From an uncultured Lachnospiraceae bacterium (GTDB lineage: Bacteria; Bacillota; Clostridia; Lachnospirales; Lachnospiraceae), in contig CAJUCG010000018.1 in assembly GCA_910585065.1 (NCBI GenBank), positions 1 through 27,044 on the forward strand: a stretch of DNA of 27,044 nucleotides, in the 5' to 3' direction. The position numbers and the translations under genes are program-made. How positions within the stretch are numbered: the stretch's first letter is position 1; each line of letters starts with the position of its first letter. This document shows, in pieces, positions 8,391 to 15,335 of the stretch. Under the pieces are notes generated by a model. The model saw nothing but the letters and a program-made list of their open reading frames with translations, did not search any database and was not told the origin of the DNA.

Positions 8391-8435
8391 AATCGAGCAG
8401 GGGCAGTTTTTCCTCCCTATGTGCAAAACACATAA
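8391..8435 (-). repeat. Dispersed repeat family R2, copy 1 (thrS leader)
   Basis: The plus strand reads AATCGAGCAGGGGCAGTTTT, then CCTCCCTATGTGCAAAACACATAA. Copies at 10874-10920 and 13906-13954 share this order: an ATCGAG/ATCAAG start, an AGGAG-rich block, a T/C-rich run and, in two copies, the ATGTG...CACAT palindrome. It sits between the T-box terminator and the thrS ribosome site. Confidence 0.6.
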
Positions 8436-8507
8436 CCTCGTCGCGCGGGGCGCGTTGCATTGGCAGCTATATTCTATATATGTTTATATATATTTGCTTA
8501 TATACAT

Positions 8508-8550
8508 ATAAAAAATGTCCCTTCCAAGACAATCCAGTCTCGGAAGGGAC
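8508..8550 (-). terminator. T-box regulated terminator of thrS
   Basis: On the minus strand GTCCCTTCC-g-AGAC (8537-8550) pairs with GTCT-t-GGAAGGGAC (8517-8530), followed by AUUUUUU. The 5' arm lies just downstream of the T-box sequence, as expected for the terminator that competes with the antiterminator. Confidence 0.9.
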
Positions 8551-8750
8551 GAGCATATACCCGCGGTTCCACCCTTCTTGCAGCGGACACTAAATCCTGC
8601 TGCCGGCTTCATTGACGACGATAACGGAATCACCGGGCTGTATTAGAGCCACTCGGAGCTGGTCTTCACCGACTTGATATGAGGACGGTTTCAGCAAGAT
8701 CCATCCCTCTCTGACATACGCCGTCTGTTACTTGTCTCCTCAGCGTTTTA
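8516..8750 (-). promoter_or_regulatory. T-box riboswitch, threonine-specific (ACC specifier)
   Basis: The conserved T-box GGGTGGAACCGCGGGTA (8558-8574, minus strand) precedes the terminator. Stem I starts near 8745 with GAGGAGACAAGTAAC. It has the AGAGAG bulge, a distal GGATGG/CCGTCC stem, and returns through CATAT and GTC to the specifier loop GAAGACCAG. The specifier is ACC (8661-8663), a threonine codon. The UGGA bulge fits a U discriminator base, and the tRNA-Thr in this window has U there. Uncharged tRNA-Thr should promote read-through into thrS. Confidence 0.93.
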
Positions 8751-8798
8751 TTTGTTTTTTTGATCCACCTGTGACAATAAAAAGTTTGCTCACTTATA

Positions 8799-8882
8799 GA
8801 AAAAATTATTCTCCCTGCGGTCGAATGCGAATCAGCACAGGTATAATATCTGTCGATATATAATATCTAGCGATATTATACC
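8799..8882. repeat. Palindromic intergenic repeat R1, copy 1
   Basis: This 84-bp segment matches 16461-16544 at 79 of 84 positions. Its last 43 bp (8840-8882) are identical in both copies. That core is bounded by inverted 11-mers GGTATAATATC (8840-8850) and GATATTATACC (8872-8882) with an AT-rich internal half-site between them. The other ~40 bp contain TTATTCTCCCTG and CGAAT blocks. Read on the minus strand, the right end supplies the -10 of the thrS promoter. Confidence 0.85.
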
Positions 8883-8902
8883 ATAGTTTTAGCAAATGTC
8901 AA
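8875..8902 (-). promoter_or_regulatory. thrS promoter using the repeat edge as -10
   Basis: On the minus strand a perfect TTGACA (8897-8902), a 16-bp spacer and a perfect TATAAT (8875-8880) with the extended element TGG in front point toward thrS. The -10 is part of the end of repeat R1, while the -35 is outside it. The predicted leader is about 560 nt and includes the T-box. Confidence 0.75.
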
Positions 8903-8956
8903 CTTGGAAATCATTATATTGGTATGTTTTTTAGAAGCTTGCCATAGCAAAGCCCT

Positions 8957-9196
8957 TTATACTCCTCCGTTTTCCGACATTTCCTTTAGTCCCCGCAAAA
9001 GTTCAAGATCGGAAGCCTGCACCTTAATATTTGCCCGCACTGGTTCTTCTCCCGGTCTTGTCACCGTAATTTCAAGCACCGTTCCCTCCTCAATTTCCCG
9101 CTCTAACATCTTTTTTACAAAAGCTCCAAATTTGGGATGATTTCTCTCAAAATTCTTCTTTGCTCCCATAAGTTTTATTATTGCTGCCGCATTCAT
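8957..9196 (-). CDS. Small conserved hypothetical protein
   Basis: The 79-residue product (MNAAAIIKLMGAKKNFERNH...) has no signal peptide or membrane segment. An amphipathic N-terminal helix precedes the phrase EEGTVLEITVTRPGEEPVRANIKV, which looks like two beta strands, and a final Leu-rich helix. It resembles short uncharacterised proteins I associate with Clostridia, but I cannot name the family with certainty. The ATG at 9196 has only a weak purine run (AACGGTAAAAAAT) upstream. It has its own AT-rich upstream region and no obvious partner. Confidence 0.7.
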   Translation of the reverse strand: MNAAAIIKLMGAKKNFERNHPKFGAFVKKMLEREIEEGTVLEITVTRPGEEPVRANIKVQASDLELLRGLKEMSENGGV

Positions 9197-9647
9197 ATTT
9201 TTTACCGTTACTGAAAACTTATAAAAGTCTATAATAACTATATAAAACTTTATGTTCCGTTCCTACTTCAACGTGTATGCTTTGGTATCGAATCACTCAG
9301 ATACTACTAACAAAGTTCAAAAAATTTCTGAACTTCTTTGTACACTCCATAAGCGTAAATTTCTGACTAACATATCAGTATCTATTTTTATAATTTAAGC
9401 GATACGATTTCTATAATTTTTAGGATGGATACTCGTTTTGTTAGTCAGTGATACAGTTTTAATAGTTTTTTTCTGCTTTTATTATATTTTTTGTTTTATC
9501 GTAACTTTCTCCTTTCTTATTTTTTTCATAGTTCTTGCAATTTTTCGCTGTAATCTCCGTTTCTTTTTTCTATTTTCTTTACTCTTTTGGTTTTATCAAT
9601 GTTTTCATAAGGTTCTTCTTTGCCACTGCAAGCCGCCAATCCTTGTT
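9197..9647. other. 450-bp AT-rich intergenic stretch with small inverted repeats
   Basis: No gene is supported on either strand; the plus-strand frame crossing it is poly-T-driven and runs antisense into the next gene. Visible structures are a hairpin around 9307-9342 (GTTCA ... TGAAC inside ACAAAG/CTTTGT-like arms), and a 9-bp inverted pair CTGACTAAC (9363-9371) / GTTAGTCAG (9440-9448). One of these may end the transcript of the hydrolase-like gene, but neither has a clear U-tract. Confidence 0.4.
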
Positions 9648-10217
9648 CTAAAATTGATAATTATTCCTGATTTTTTGCATATAGTTCGATGTCTGTTCCA
9701 TAATACCGGAAAGGATTCGGATATTTTCAAGGGTGTCCTCCGTCTCCATCGAGTGATTTGCTCCTTCCGTAATAAAGAGCGGTATCCCATGTACCGCACA
9801 AAATTTTTGCAGTACTCCTGTTTCCACCCAGCTATCCGCCGTGCCATGAAATGCGATCCCCGGCTGTACCGAAAACTGAAAGGTTTCCGCCACCGGGGTA
9901 TAATAAATATTGCGTGTTTTTATTCCCATCTGATTTGCCGCCTCCGCCGCAACTGCCGTCCCAATACTTTTGGAAATAAATAAGATTTCTTCATATTTCT
10001 CCCATTCCACTTCCTTTAGAGAAGACAAAGCATTTTCCAAAGAAATGGTAAATGCCCGCCGCATTTTTTCTGGCGAACCCTTGATCCTAGAGGGGAGATC
10101 CCCATATTTTATCTCTATAATTTCATAGCCAAGCGATGCAGCTAAATCTTTTGCATAGTAAAGCAAGGGTTTATCCACATGGTAGCCAACACCCGGAAAT
10201 ACGACTGCTAACTTCAT
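9648..10217 (-). CDS. Alpha/beta-hydrolase-fold protein
   Basis: The 189-residue protein starts MKLAVVFPGVGYHVDKPLLYYAK, an opening beta strand and loop typical of small alpha/beta hydrolases. A nucleophile-elbow-like LFISKSIGTAVA (Ser in SKSIG instead of the classical GxSxG) follows near residue 84. Later come an acid in FHGTADSWV and a histidine in EGANHSME, in the right order for a Ser-Asp-His triad. No signal peptide is present, so it is probably cytosolic. GGAGG lies 9 nt before the ATG at 10217. It follows the 10253-10750 gene by 35 bp and is probably co-transcribed with it. The substrate is unknown. Confidence 0.8.
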   Translation of the reverse strand: MKLAVVFPGVGYHVDKPLLYYAKDLAASLGYEIIEIKYGDLPSRIKGSPEKMRRAFTISLENALSSLKEVEWEKYEEILFISKSIGTAVAAEAANQMGIKTRNIYYTPVAETFQFSVQPGIAFHGTADSWVETGVLQKFCAVHGIPLFITEGANHSMETEDTLENIRILSGIMEQTSNYMQKIRNNYQF

Positions 10218-10252
10218 TATTCATTCCCTCCAAAATATTTATTCTGTCAATT

Positions 10253-10750
10253 TCACTCTTGTATCAAAGCAAAAGCCATCTGCCCAGCTTCCGCTGACAT
10301 ATCTTCGCCAGTGCCTTCCTCGCCCGATACCATCGCTGCACTTCCATTTTTTACCTTTTCCATTTTTTCCTCCAGCTCTTCCTGTGCAACTCTTTGATTC
10401 TTTCCCTCATTTTCCATATCGGTAGGATCAGAAAGTTTTAAACTTTTTACCCGCACACTTTGACCGCAGCGCGTTGTAATAAGTAAGATTTTCGTCCCGT
10501 CCGGTTTTACAATAATTCTGCTCTCGGTTTCTGTTTTTGGAAGTGTCCCCGCAGAGTCTTTGCCCGCCGCCCCTGCATCATCTAGCAAACTTTGCTTTCC
10601 ATGTTTTTTCGCGGTTTCCTTTGTCCCATCCTTATCTAATACAAATAAGTTTCCCCCGTAAGGCGCGGATTCTTTCTTTGATTTTTCACCTAAAAATTTT
10701 TCCATTCTCTGCCGGTATAGATCATTATAAAATATGCTATTACAGATCAT
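10253..10750 (-). CDS. Hypothetical protein, hydrophilic
   Basis: I do not recognise this 165-residue product. It begins MICNSIFYNDLYRQRMEKFLGEK and is rich in Lys, Glu, Gly and Ser. A short ordered-looking centre (ESRIIVKPDGTKILLITTRCGQSVRVKSLKLS) is followed by a Glu/Lys-rich helix (QEELEEKMEKVKNG). There is no membrane segment. The ATG at 10750 follows GGGAGAGAG. It lies upstream of the hydrolase-like gene and downstream of the pgi terminators and repeat R2 copy 2, so it probably starts a two-gene unit. Confidence 0.7.
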   Translation of the reverse strand: MICNSIFYNDLYRQRMEKFLGEKSKKESAPYGGNLFVLDKDGTKETAKKHGKQSLLDDAGAAGKDSAGTLPKTETESRIIVKPDGTKILLITTRCGQSVRVKSLKLSDPTDMENEGKNQRVAQEELEEKMEKVKNGSAAMVSGEEGTGEDMSAEAGQMAFALIQE

Positions 10751-10873
10751 TATTCTCTCTCCCTTCTGCTCCCTTTATTTTTCATAAGAAATTCACATTT
10801 TTTATATCGGCGGTTTCTTTGCCATAAATAAGCGAATCTTAAAAAATATCTAAATCTTTATCTCTGTCCCTGC

Positions 10874-10920
10874 GATCAAGTAGGAGAGAGTTTTCCTCCC
10901 CCTATGTGCAAAGCACATAA
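10874..10920 (-). repeat. Dispersed repeat family R2, copy 2
   Basis: The plus strand reads GATCAAGTAGGAGAGAGTTT, then TCCTCCCCCTATGTGCAAAGCACATAA. The last part holds a perfect hairpin TATGTGC-AAA-GCACATA. It lies between the triple terminator of pgi and the gene starting at 10750. Confidence 0.65.
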
Positions 10921-10928
10921 TCCCCAGC

Positions 10929-11020
10929 AAAAAAAACTGCCGCAAAAAGTCTGCGGCAAAAAAAACTGCCGCAAGAAATCTGCGGTAAAAAAACTGCCGC
11001 AAGAAATCTGCGGCAGTTTT
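10929..11020 (-). terminator. Three tandem intrinsic terminators behind pgi
   Basis: Three hairpins repeat at 28-29 bp spacing: stems 10938-10944/10952-10958, 10967-10973/10981-10987 and 10990-11001/11009-11020. Each has TGCCGCA-type arms, a 7-nt loop and, on the minus strand, a run of 7-8 U. The first one reached from pgi has the longest stem (12 bp, including the A/U flanks). The near identity of the units suggests duplication of one terminator. Confidence 0.88.
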
Positions 11021-11047
11021 ACAAGTATACATAAAGACTTAAACATC

Positions 11048-12394
11048 CTACAGTCTGGTAAGCAGTTCCTTCCCCAATTCTTCAAAGCCCGGCTTTCCAA
11101 GCAGCGCGAACATATTTTTCTTGTAGCTCTCAACACCCGGCTGATCAAATGGATTTACGCCGAGAATATAGCCTGAAATACCGCATGCAAACTCAAAGAA
11201 ATAGAAGAGTTCACCGAGTGAGAATTCGGTCTGTGCCGGAAGATTGACAAGAAGATTCGGCACATTGCCATCCGTGTGCGCAAGTCTCGTCCCCTTCATC
11301 GCGCTCTTATTGATGAAATCAACACTCTTGCCCGCAAGGTAATTTAAACCGTCCAGATCAACATCCTCCTTCTCCAAGATTACCTCGCAAGTTGGAGTTT
11401 CAAGATTGATCACCGTCTCAAACATTGTGCGCTGCCCATCTTGGATAAACTGTCCCATCGAGTGCAAATCCGTTGTGAGATCTACAGCTGCCGGGAAGAT
11501 TCCCCTCTGATCCTTGCCCTCGCTCTCGCCGTAGAGCTGTTTCCACCACTCGCCGACATAGTGCAGTGACGGCTCATAATTGCAGAGAATCTCGATCGAC
11601 TTATTTTTGCGCAAAAGAATATTGCGCACTACCGCGTAAAGCATAGCGTCATTCTCCTCAAACGACTTGTTTAAGCATCTCTCACGCATACTTGCCGCGC
11701 CTTCCATCAACGCTGTAATATCCGCACCGCTGACTGCGATCGGGAGCAATCCCACTGCTGTGAGTACCGAGAAACGCCCGCCGACATCGTCCGGAACTAC
11801 AAAGCTCTCATATCCCTCCTCAGTAGCAAGATTTTTCAACGCGCCTCTTGCCTTGTCCGTCGTCGCATAGATGCGCTTCGCCGCTTCCTCCTTGCCGTAT
11901 TTCTCAATCAGCATCTTCTTAAAGACGCGGAATGCAATCGCCGGCTCCGTCGTTGTGCCGGACTTGCTGATAATATTGACAGAGAAATCGCGATCGCCGA
12001 TCACCTGCATCAGATGGGTAATATAAGTGCTGCTGATACTGTTGCCGACATAGTAAATCTCCGGTGTTTTGCGCACTTCTTTAGAAACTGAATTGTAAAA
12101 GCTGTGACGTAAGAACTCAATTGCCGCCCGCGCGCCAAGATATGAACCGCCGATCCCAATCACCAAAAGCACTTCTGAGTCGCCCTGAATTTTTTCCGCC
12201 GCCTTCTTGATGCGCGTAAACTCCTCCACATCATAGTTTACTGGAAGATCAATCCATCCGAGAAAATCATTTCCCGCACCGGTCTTTGCAAGAAGTTCTG
12301 CCTTCGCTGCCTCCGCCGTCTTTTTCATGTGGGCAATCTCGTCCTCACGGATAAATTTTTTTGCCGCGCTGTAGTCAAATGTTACATTCGCCAT
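11048..12394 (-). CDS. pgi: Glucose-6-phosphate isomerase
   Basis: PGI interconverts glucose 6-phosphate and fructose 6-phosphate in glycolysis. The 448-residue length is the short form usual in Firmicutes. Phosphate-binding motifs GIGGSYLGARA (80-90) and SKSGTTTE (143-150) are intact, as is the conserved GEWWKQLYGESEGKD segment with an active-site Glu. The ATG at 12394 follows AAGGAG at a 9-nt spacing. A promoter lies at 12467-12495 and the gene ends in three tandem terminators, so it is monocistronic. Confidence 0.97.
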   Translation of the reverse strand: MANVTFDYSAAKKFIREDEIAHMKKTAEAAKAELLAKTGAGNDFLGWIDLPVNYDVEEFTRIKKAAEKIQGDSEVLLVIGIGGSYLGARAAIEFLRHSFYNSVSKEVRKTPEIYYVGNSISSTYITHLMQVIGDRDFSVNIISKSGTTTEPAIAFRVFKKMLIEKYGKEEAAKRIYATTDKARGALKNLATEEGYESFVVPDDVGGRFSVLTAVGLLPIAVSGADITALMEGAASMRERCLNKSFEENDAMLYAVVRNILLRKNKSIEILCNYEPSLHYVGEWWKQLYGESEGKDQRGIFPAAVDLTTDLHSMGQFIQDGQRTMFETVINLETPTCEVILEKEDVDLDGLNYLAGKSVDFINKSAMKGTRLAHTDGNVPNLLVNLPAQTEFSLGELFYFFEFACGISGYILGVNPFDQPGVESYKKNMFALLGKPGFEELGKELLTRL

Positions 12395-12466
12395 AATTAT
12401 AATCTCCTTTTTGCGTCAGATTTTTCATTTTTCTGCCTCTGCATATCCTTTTCTAGCATTACCCTT

Positions 12467-12495
12467 ATTTTACCAGAATATCCCGCTTCTTGCAA
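12467..12495 (-). promoter_or_regulatory. pgi promoter
   Basis: On the minus strand TTGCAA (12490-12495), a 17-bp spacer and TAAAAT (12467-12472) lie about 70 bp upstream of the start codon. Confidence 0.65.
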
Positions 12496-12555
12496 TCTTT
12501 TTTTCTGTCAATTTCGATACTGTTCGACTGTTTTCCTAAAAATTTTTAAAAACGC

Positions 12556-13872
12556 TCAAATTAAAAACTCCCGCAAAACTTCCTCAATCAGCGCGCCATT
12601 TTCCTGATCCTTTCCAATCTGTGCTGCCAAAAGCGGCGCGGTCTCCTCCAAGATATTTTCCCGCTTCAAAAGTTCCAGTGCTGCCGCAAGCTGCTCGATG
12701 GCTTCCTTTGAAGGAGCCTTCTTTGGATGTTTGGCGGCTTCCTTTGGCTCTTGTGCCTTTTCAAAAAGTTCTGCCAAAGGCTCCCCCTCTTTTTGATCAG
12801 TCGGATTTCTTTTTGTATCCTGTGTGATCTCGCGCTTTAACTCATATTTTATATGCTCCCTCTTTTGGCGCGCAATCATATCTCTTTTACTCTCCCTGCG
12901 CTTTTTGTCCGCAGTAGAAAGTTCCTCTTCCTGCGCTGCCTTTTTCTCCGCCCCATTGATCACATAGAATTTTGGAGATTCCGTTTTCCCCGTCTGCTTT
13001 CTGCCTACATTGCCCTGTACTTCCTCATCCGCTAAAGCTGCGTCACTTGGCGATGCTCCCTCCATCTTTGAGAGGCGGCGAATATGAATTGCCCCCGCAT
13101 ACTCGCCCGGATTTTCCTCCTCCTGCACCGCTCCAAGCTGTGCCGCCGCGCTTTCCTTTGTTGCACTCTGCTGTGCTACGCTCTGCTGCACTGCATTGGA
13201 TGCTACATAATCGCCCTCTTTAACTAAAGACTCCGGTCTGCGAAACGCGGTGTCTTTTTGTGCTGACTCCTCTTCTTCCACACTTTCTTTCTCATCTTTG
13301 CTAAAAACAGCATCCTGTGTGTCCAGTTCATATGCTCTGCTCTCCTCCTCCCAAAATTCTTCCTCCTGTACCTTTATGCGATTTTCAAAATAATCCACAA
13401 GATTGCGCTTTATCTGTTTTTTCTTCTCCGCAAGATTTGCAATATTGTCTACAACAACTGCCATAATCACTGTCCAGGTTCCGATAAAAAAAGTAAAGAG
13501 AACCGCTTCTCTTTCCACCTGATAAAATACGCTGGAAACCGCCGAAACCGCAAGTAATCCCGCACATAATATCCATGCTTGTCCACCGATCTTATTCCAT
13601 GTGGATAATAATATTCCCATAAATTTTTTTCCTTCTATGTATTTGTCCACAAAGATATTCACATTGTTTACTCTGCCGTCCTCATCCATACATTCCTCAT
13701 AATCTTCCCGCATCCTAATCAGCCATTTCTTCCCTGCCGTTGCCATTCTCTGCGTCCAGTATAGCTGTCTGTTATAATAAGTAGACAACATCACCTTCAG
13801 CACGACTCCGACGCTGCACACCCCAGCCATCAGATAAAGAAAAACCCCCTTTGTCAACCATTCCTGCAGCAT
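12556..13872 (-). CDS. Membrane protein with long charged cytoplasmic tail, function unknown
   Basis: The 438-residue protein has a membrane segment at about 8-30 and a conserved-looking loop (YYNRQLYWTQRMATAGKKWL...) carrying an NIFVDKYIEGKKFMG phrase. Two further membrane segments (about 96-117 and 123-145) follow. Residues 160-438 are highly charged, with Glu/Lys/Ala/Gln-rich stretches and probable coiled coil near the C-terminus. The layout loosely recalls MotA/ExbB-like integral proteins, but no signature of those families is present. CGGAGG sits 7 nt before the ATG at 13872. No terminator is evident before the pgi promoter. I cannot assign a role. Confidence 0.75.
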   Translation of the reverse strand: MLQEWLTKGVFLYLMAGVCSVGVVLKVMLSTYYNRQLYWTQRMATAGKKWLIRMREDYEECMDEDGRVNNVNIFVDKYIEGKKFMGILLSTWNKIGGQAWILCAGLLAVSAVSSVFYQVEREAVLFTFFIGTWTVIMAVVVDNIANLAEKKKQIKRNLVDYFENRIKVQEEEFWEEESRAYELDTQDAVFSKDEKESVEEEESAQKDTAFRRPESLVKEGDYVASNAVQQSVAQQSATKESAAAQLGAVQEEENPGEYAGAIHIRRLSKMEGASPSDAALADEEVQGNVGRKQTGKTESPKFYVINGAEKKAAQEEELSTADKKRRESKRDMIARQKREHIKYELKREITQDTKRNPTDQKEGEPLAELFEKAQEPKEAAKHPKKAPSKEAIEQLAAALELLKRENILEETAPLLAAQIGKDQENGALIEEVLREFLI

Positions 13873-13905
13873 AATAATCCCTCCGTTCTTAATTATCTGC
13901 CTTTA

Positions 13906-13954
13906 AATCGAGTAGGAGAGAGTTTTTTCTCTCTCTCTGCGCAACCCGCGCCGC
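13906..13954 (-). repeat. Dispersed repeat family R2, copy 3
   Basis: The plus strand reads AATCGAGTAGGAGAGAGTTT, then a T/C run and TGCGCAACCCGCGCC. The first 20 bp are closest to copy 2, while the distal part has lost the ATGTG...CACAT palindrome of copies 1 and 2. It lies just upstream of the membrane protein gene starting at 13872. Confidence 0.55.
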
Positions 13955-14015
13955 TAAAACAACATATTTTTTTATGTGTGTTTGTGCATATTTGCATGAG
14001 TCTGCGCATATAAAA

Positions 14016-14060
14016 ATGGTATATTGGAATTTCCATTTTTTTACAACTCCAATATACCAT
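14016..14060. terminator. Hairpin downstream of coaX (probable terminator)
   Basis: A perfect 13-bp stem ATGGTATATTGGA (14016-14028) / TCCAATATACCAT (14048-14060) surrounds a 19-nt loop. T-runs flank it on both strands, so it can act in both directions. The long loop is atypical. It is about 100 nt beyond the coaX stop. Confidence 0.65.
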
Positions 14061-14163
14061 CTTTTTGCAGATTTGGGAAGAATTTTCGTATAAAATTTTT
14101 CGACAAAGCGTGCTTTTTGTGTATAATTTTAAGACTTTTTAAGGGATCTTCCCGGAAAAGTAT

Positions 14164-14937
14164 CTAGGAAGCAGTATTTTTTTGATAAATGCACCACAAT
14201 CCTTTCATCGTCAACATCGGATCGTACACATCGATCAATTTTGTTTCATCTGAGATAATTTTTCCCAGTCCCCCAGTTGCTACCACTTTAAGTTTCGGCA
14301 GTCCCGCCTCTTTCTTTACCTGTTTAATAATGTATTCCGTCTGTCCGATATAGCCGTAAACTAAGCCTGCCTGCATACTGCTGACCGTTTCTTTTGCCAG
14401 AATGGACGCGGGCTTTTTAATTTCAATTTCTGGAAGTTTTGCCGTCTCGTTCCAAAGCGCGTTCGCACAAATCGCAATCCCAGGACTAGTAATACCCGCT
14501 GCAAATGCACCGTCCGCAAGAATTAGATCGTAGGTGGTCGCCGTTCCAAAATCAATCACAAAGACCGGACCGCCGTAAAGTTCATACGCCGCTGCCGCAT
14601 CCACAATGCGATCCGCCCCAATCTCCCGCGGATTGCCCGTGATAATCTTAATTCCCGTCCTCACTCCCATCCCGACAATGATCGGCGTTTTTCCGAAATA
14701 TTTTATAATACTGCTCGTCAAAGAATACATCACTCCCGGAACTACCGAGGAGATAATTACATCCTCAATCTGCACCGGAACAATATTTTTTGCCTCAAGT
14801 AACCCGTAGAGCTGCGCGCCAAACTCATCCGAAGTACGCGGCGTGCGTGTGGTCAGACGAAAACTTGCCTCCACATTTCCATCACTTAATACGGCAATAG
14901 TGATATTTGTATTGCCAACATCAATTGCAAGGATCAT
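14164..14937 (-). CDS. coaX: Type III pantothenate kinase
   Basis: CoaX phosphorylates pantothenate in the first step of coenzyme A synthesis. The 257-residue product has the ASKHA-fold motifs: DVGNTN (6-11), GADRIVDAAAAYELYGG (107-123), DFGTATTYD (129-137), GITSPG and VATGGLGKI. The ATG at 14937 is preceded by AAAGGA and puts the phosphate loop at the expected position. An in-frame ATG at 14973 directly abuts the previous stop codon and would add 12 residues without a better ribosome site. It is the last gene of a likely operon with the LiaF-like and DUF6145-like genes and ends at the 14016-14060 hairpin. Confidence 0.96.
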   Translation of the reverse strand: MILAIDVGNTNITIAVLSDGNVEASFRLTTRTPRTSDEFGAQLYGLLEAKNIVPVQIEDVIISSVVPGVMYSLTSSIIKYFGKTPIIVGMGVRTGIKIITGNPREIGADRIVDAAAAYELYGGPVFVIDFGTATTYDLILADGAFAAGITSPGIAICANALWNETAKLPEIEIKKPASILAKETVSSMQAGLVYGYIGQTEYIIKQVKKEAGLPKLKVVATGGLGKIISDETKLIDVYDPMLTMKGLWCIYQKNTAS

Positions 14938-14973
14938 TTTTTTGTCCTTTCGATAAAATTTTCCTATGCGCAT

Positions 14974-15312
14974 TTACGCCTTGTTTCCCGCCCGTCCAAG
15001 CACAACCGCTCTATAATATAACTCCAGAGATTCTAAAAATTCCTGCTTCTCCTGCTGAAGTGCCTTTGCTTTTAACACACTCCCGATCTCGTCGTAGAGC
15101 AGATCATTTTCGTCGCATTCCGTGCGCAGCAAAAGCCCCTCTGTCGGATCAAACTCCAAAAAAAGTGCCCCGCCAACATCCTCCGTAAAAAGTACACACA
15201 TAATCTGAAGTTCCTGTTTTATCTGCTGCGGCAGCCGACCAAAAACTTTCTCATTAAAATAATATTTTTGTTCATAATAATTGCTCCCGCAAAGTACCAG
15301 CCGTTCTTCCAT
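14974..15312 (-). CDS. Small cytosolic protein, probably DUF6145 family
   Basis: The 112-residue product (MEERLVLCGSNYYEQKYYFNE...) contains LPQQIKQELQIMCVLFTEDVGGALFLEFD and a C-terminal Leu/Glu helix. This matches my recollection of the uncharacterised Clostridial DUF6145 family. There is no signal peptide or membrane segment. The ATG at 15312 has GGAG 6 nt upstream. A GTG at 15339 overlapping the previous gene by 4 nt is possible but has no close ribosome site. It lies between the LiaF-like gene (23-nt gap) and coaX (36-nt gap), which supports co-transcription. Confidence 0.75.
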   Translation of the reverse strand: MEERLVLCGSNYYEQKYYFNEKVFGRLPQQIKQELQIMCVLFTEDVGGALFLEFDPTEGLLLRTECDENDLLYDEIGSVLKAKALQQEKQEFLESLELYYRAVVLGRAGNKA

Positions 15313-15335
15313 CTCAAACTCCAATTTCTCATTTT

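Noticed and set aside
8310..8426. N-terminal extension of ThrS
   Set aside because: The TGS domain begins at the ATG at 8309 behind GGAGG. The extension lies in the leader and repeat R2.
9438..9983. A 181-codon plus-strand frame rich in Phe and Leu
   Set aside because: The hydrophobicity comes from poly-T sequence, and most of it is antisense to the hydrolase-like gene.
10929..11020. CRISPR-like short repeats
   Set aside because: The units are contiguous terminators of 28-29 bp with no unique spacers and no cas genes nearby.
10904..11176. Repetitive plus-strand frame with KKLPQ/CGKKNC motifs
   Set aside because: It is a translation of the tandem terminators and of antisense pgi, not a repeat protein.
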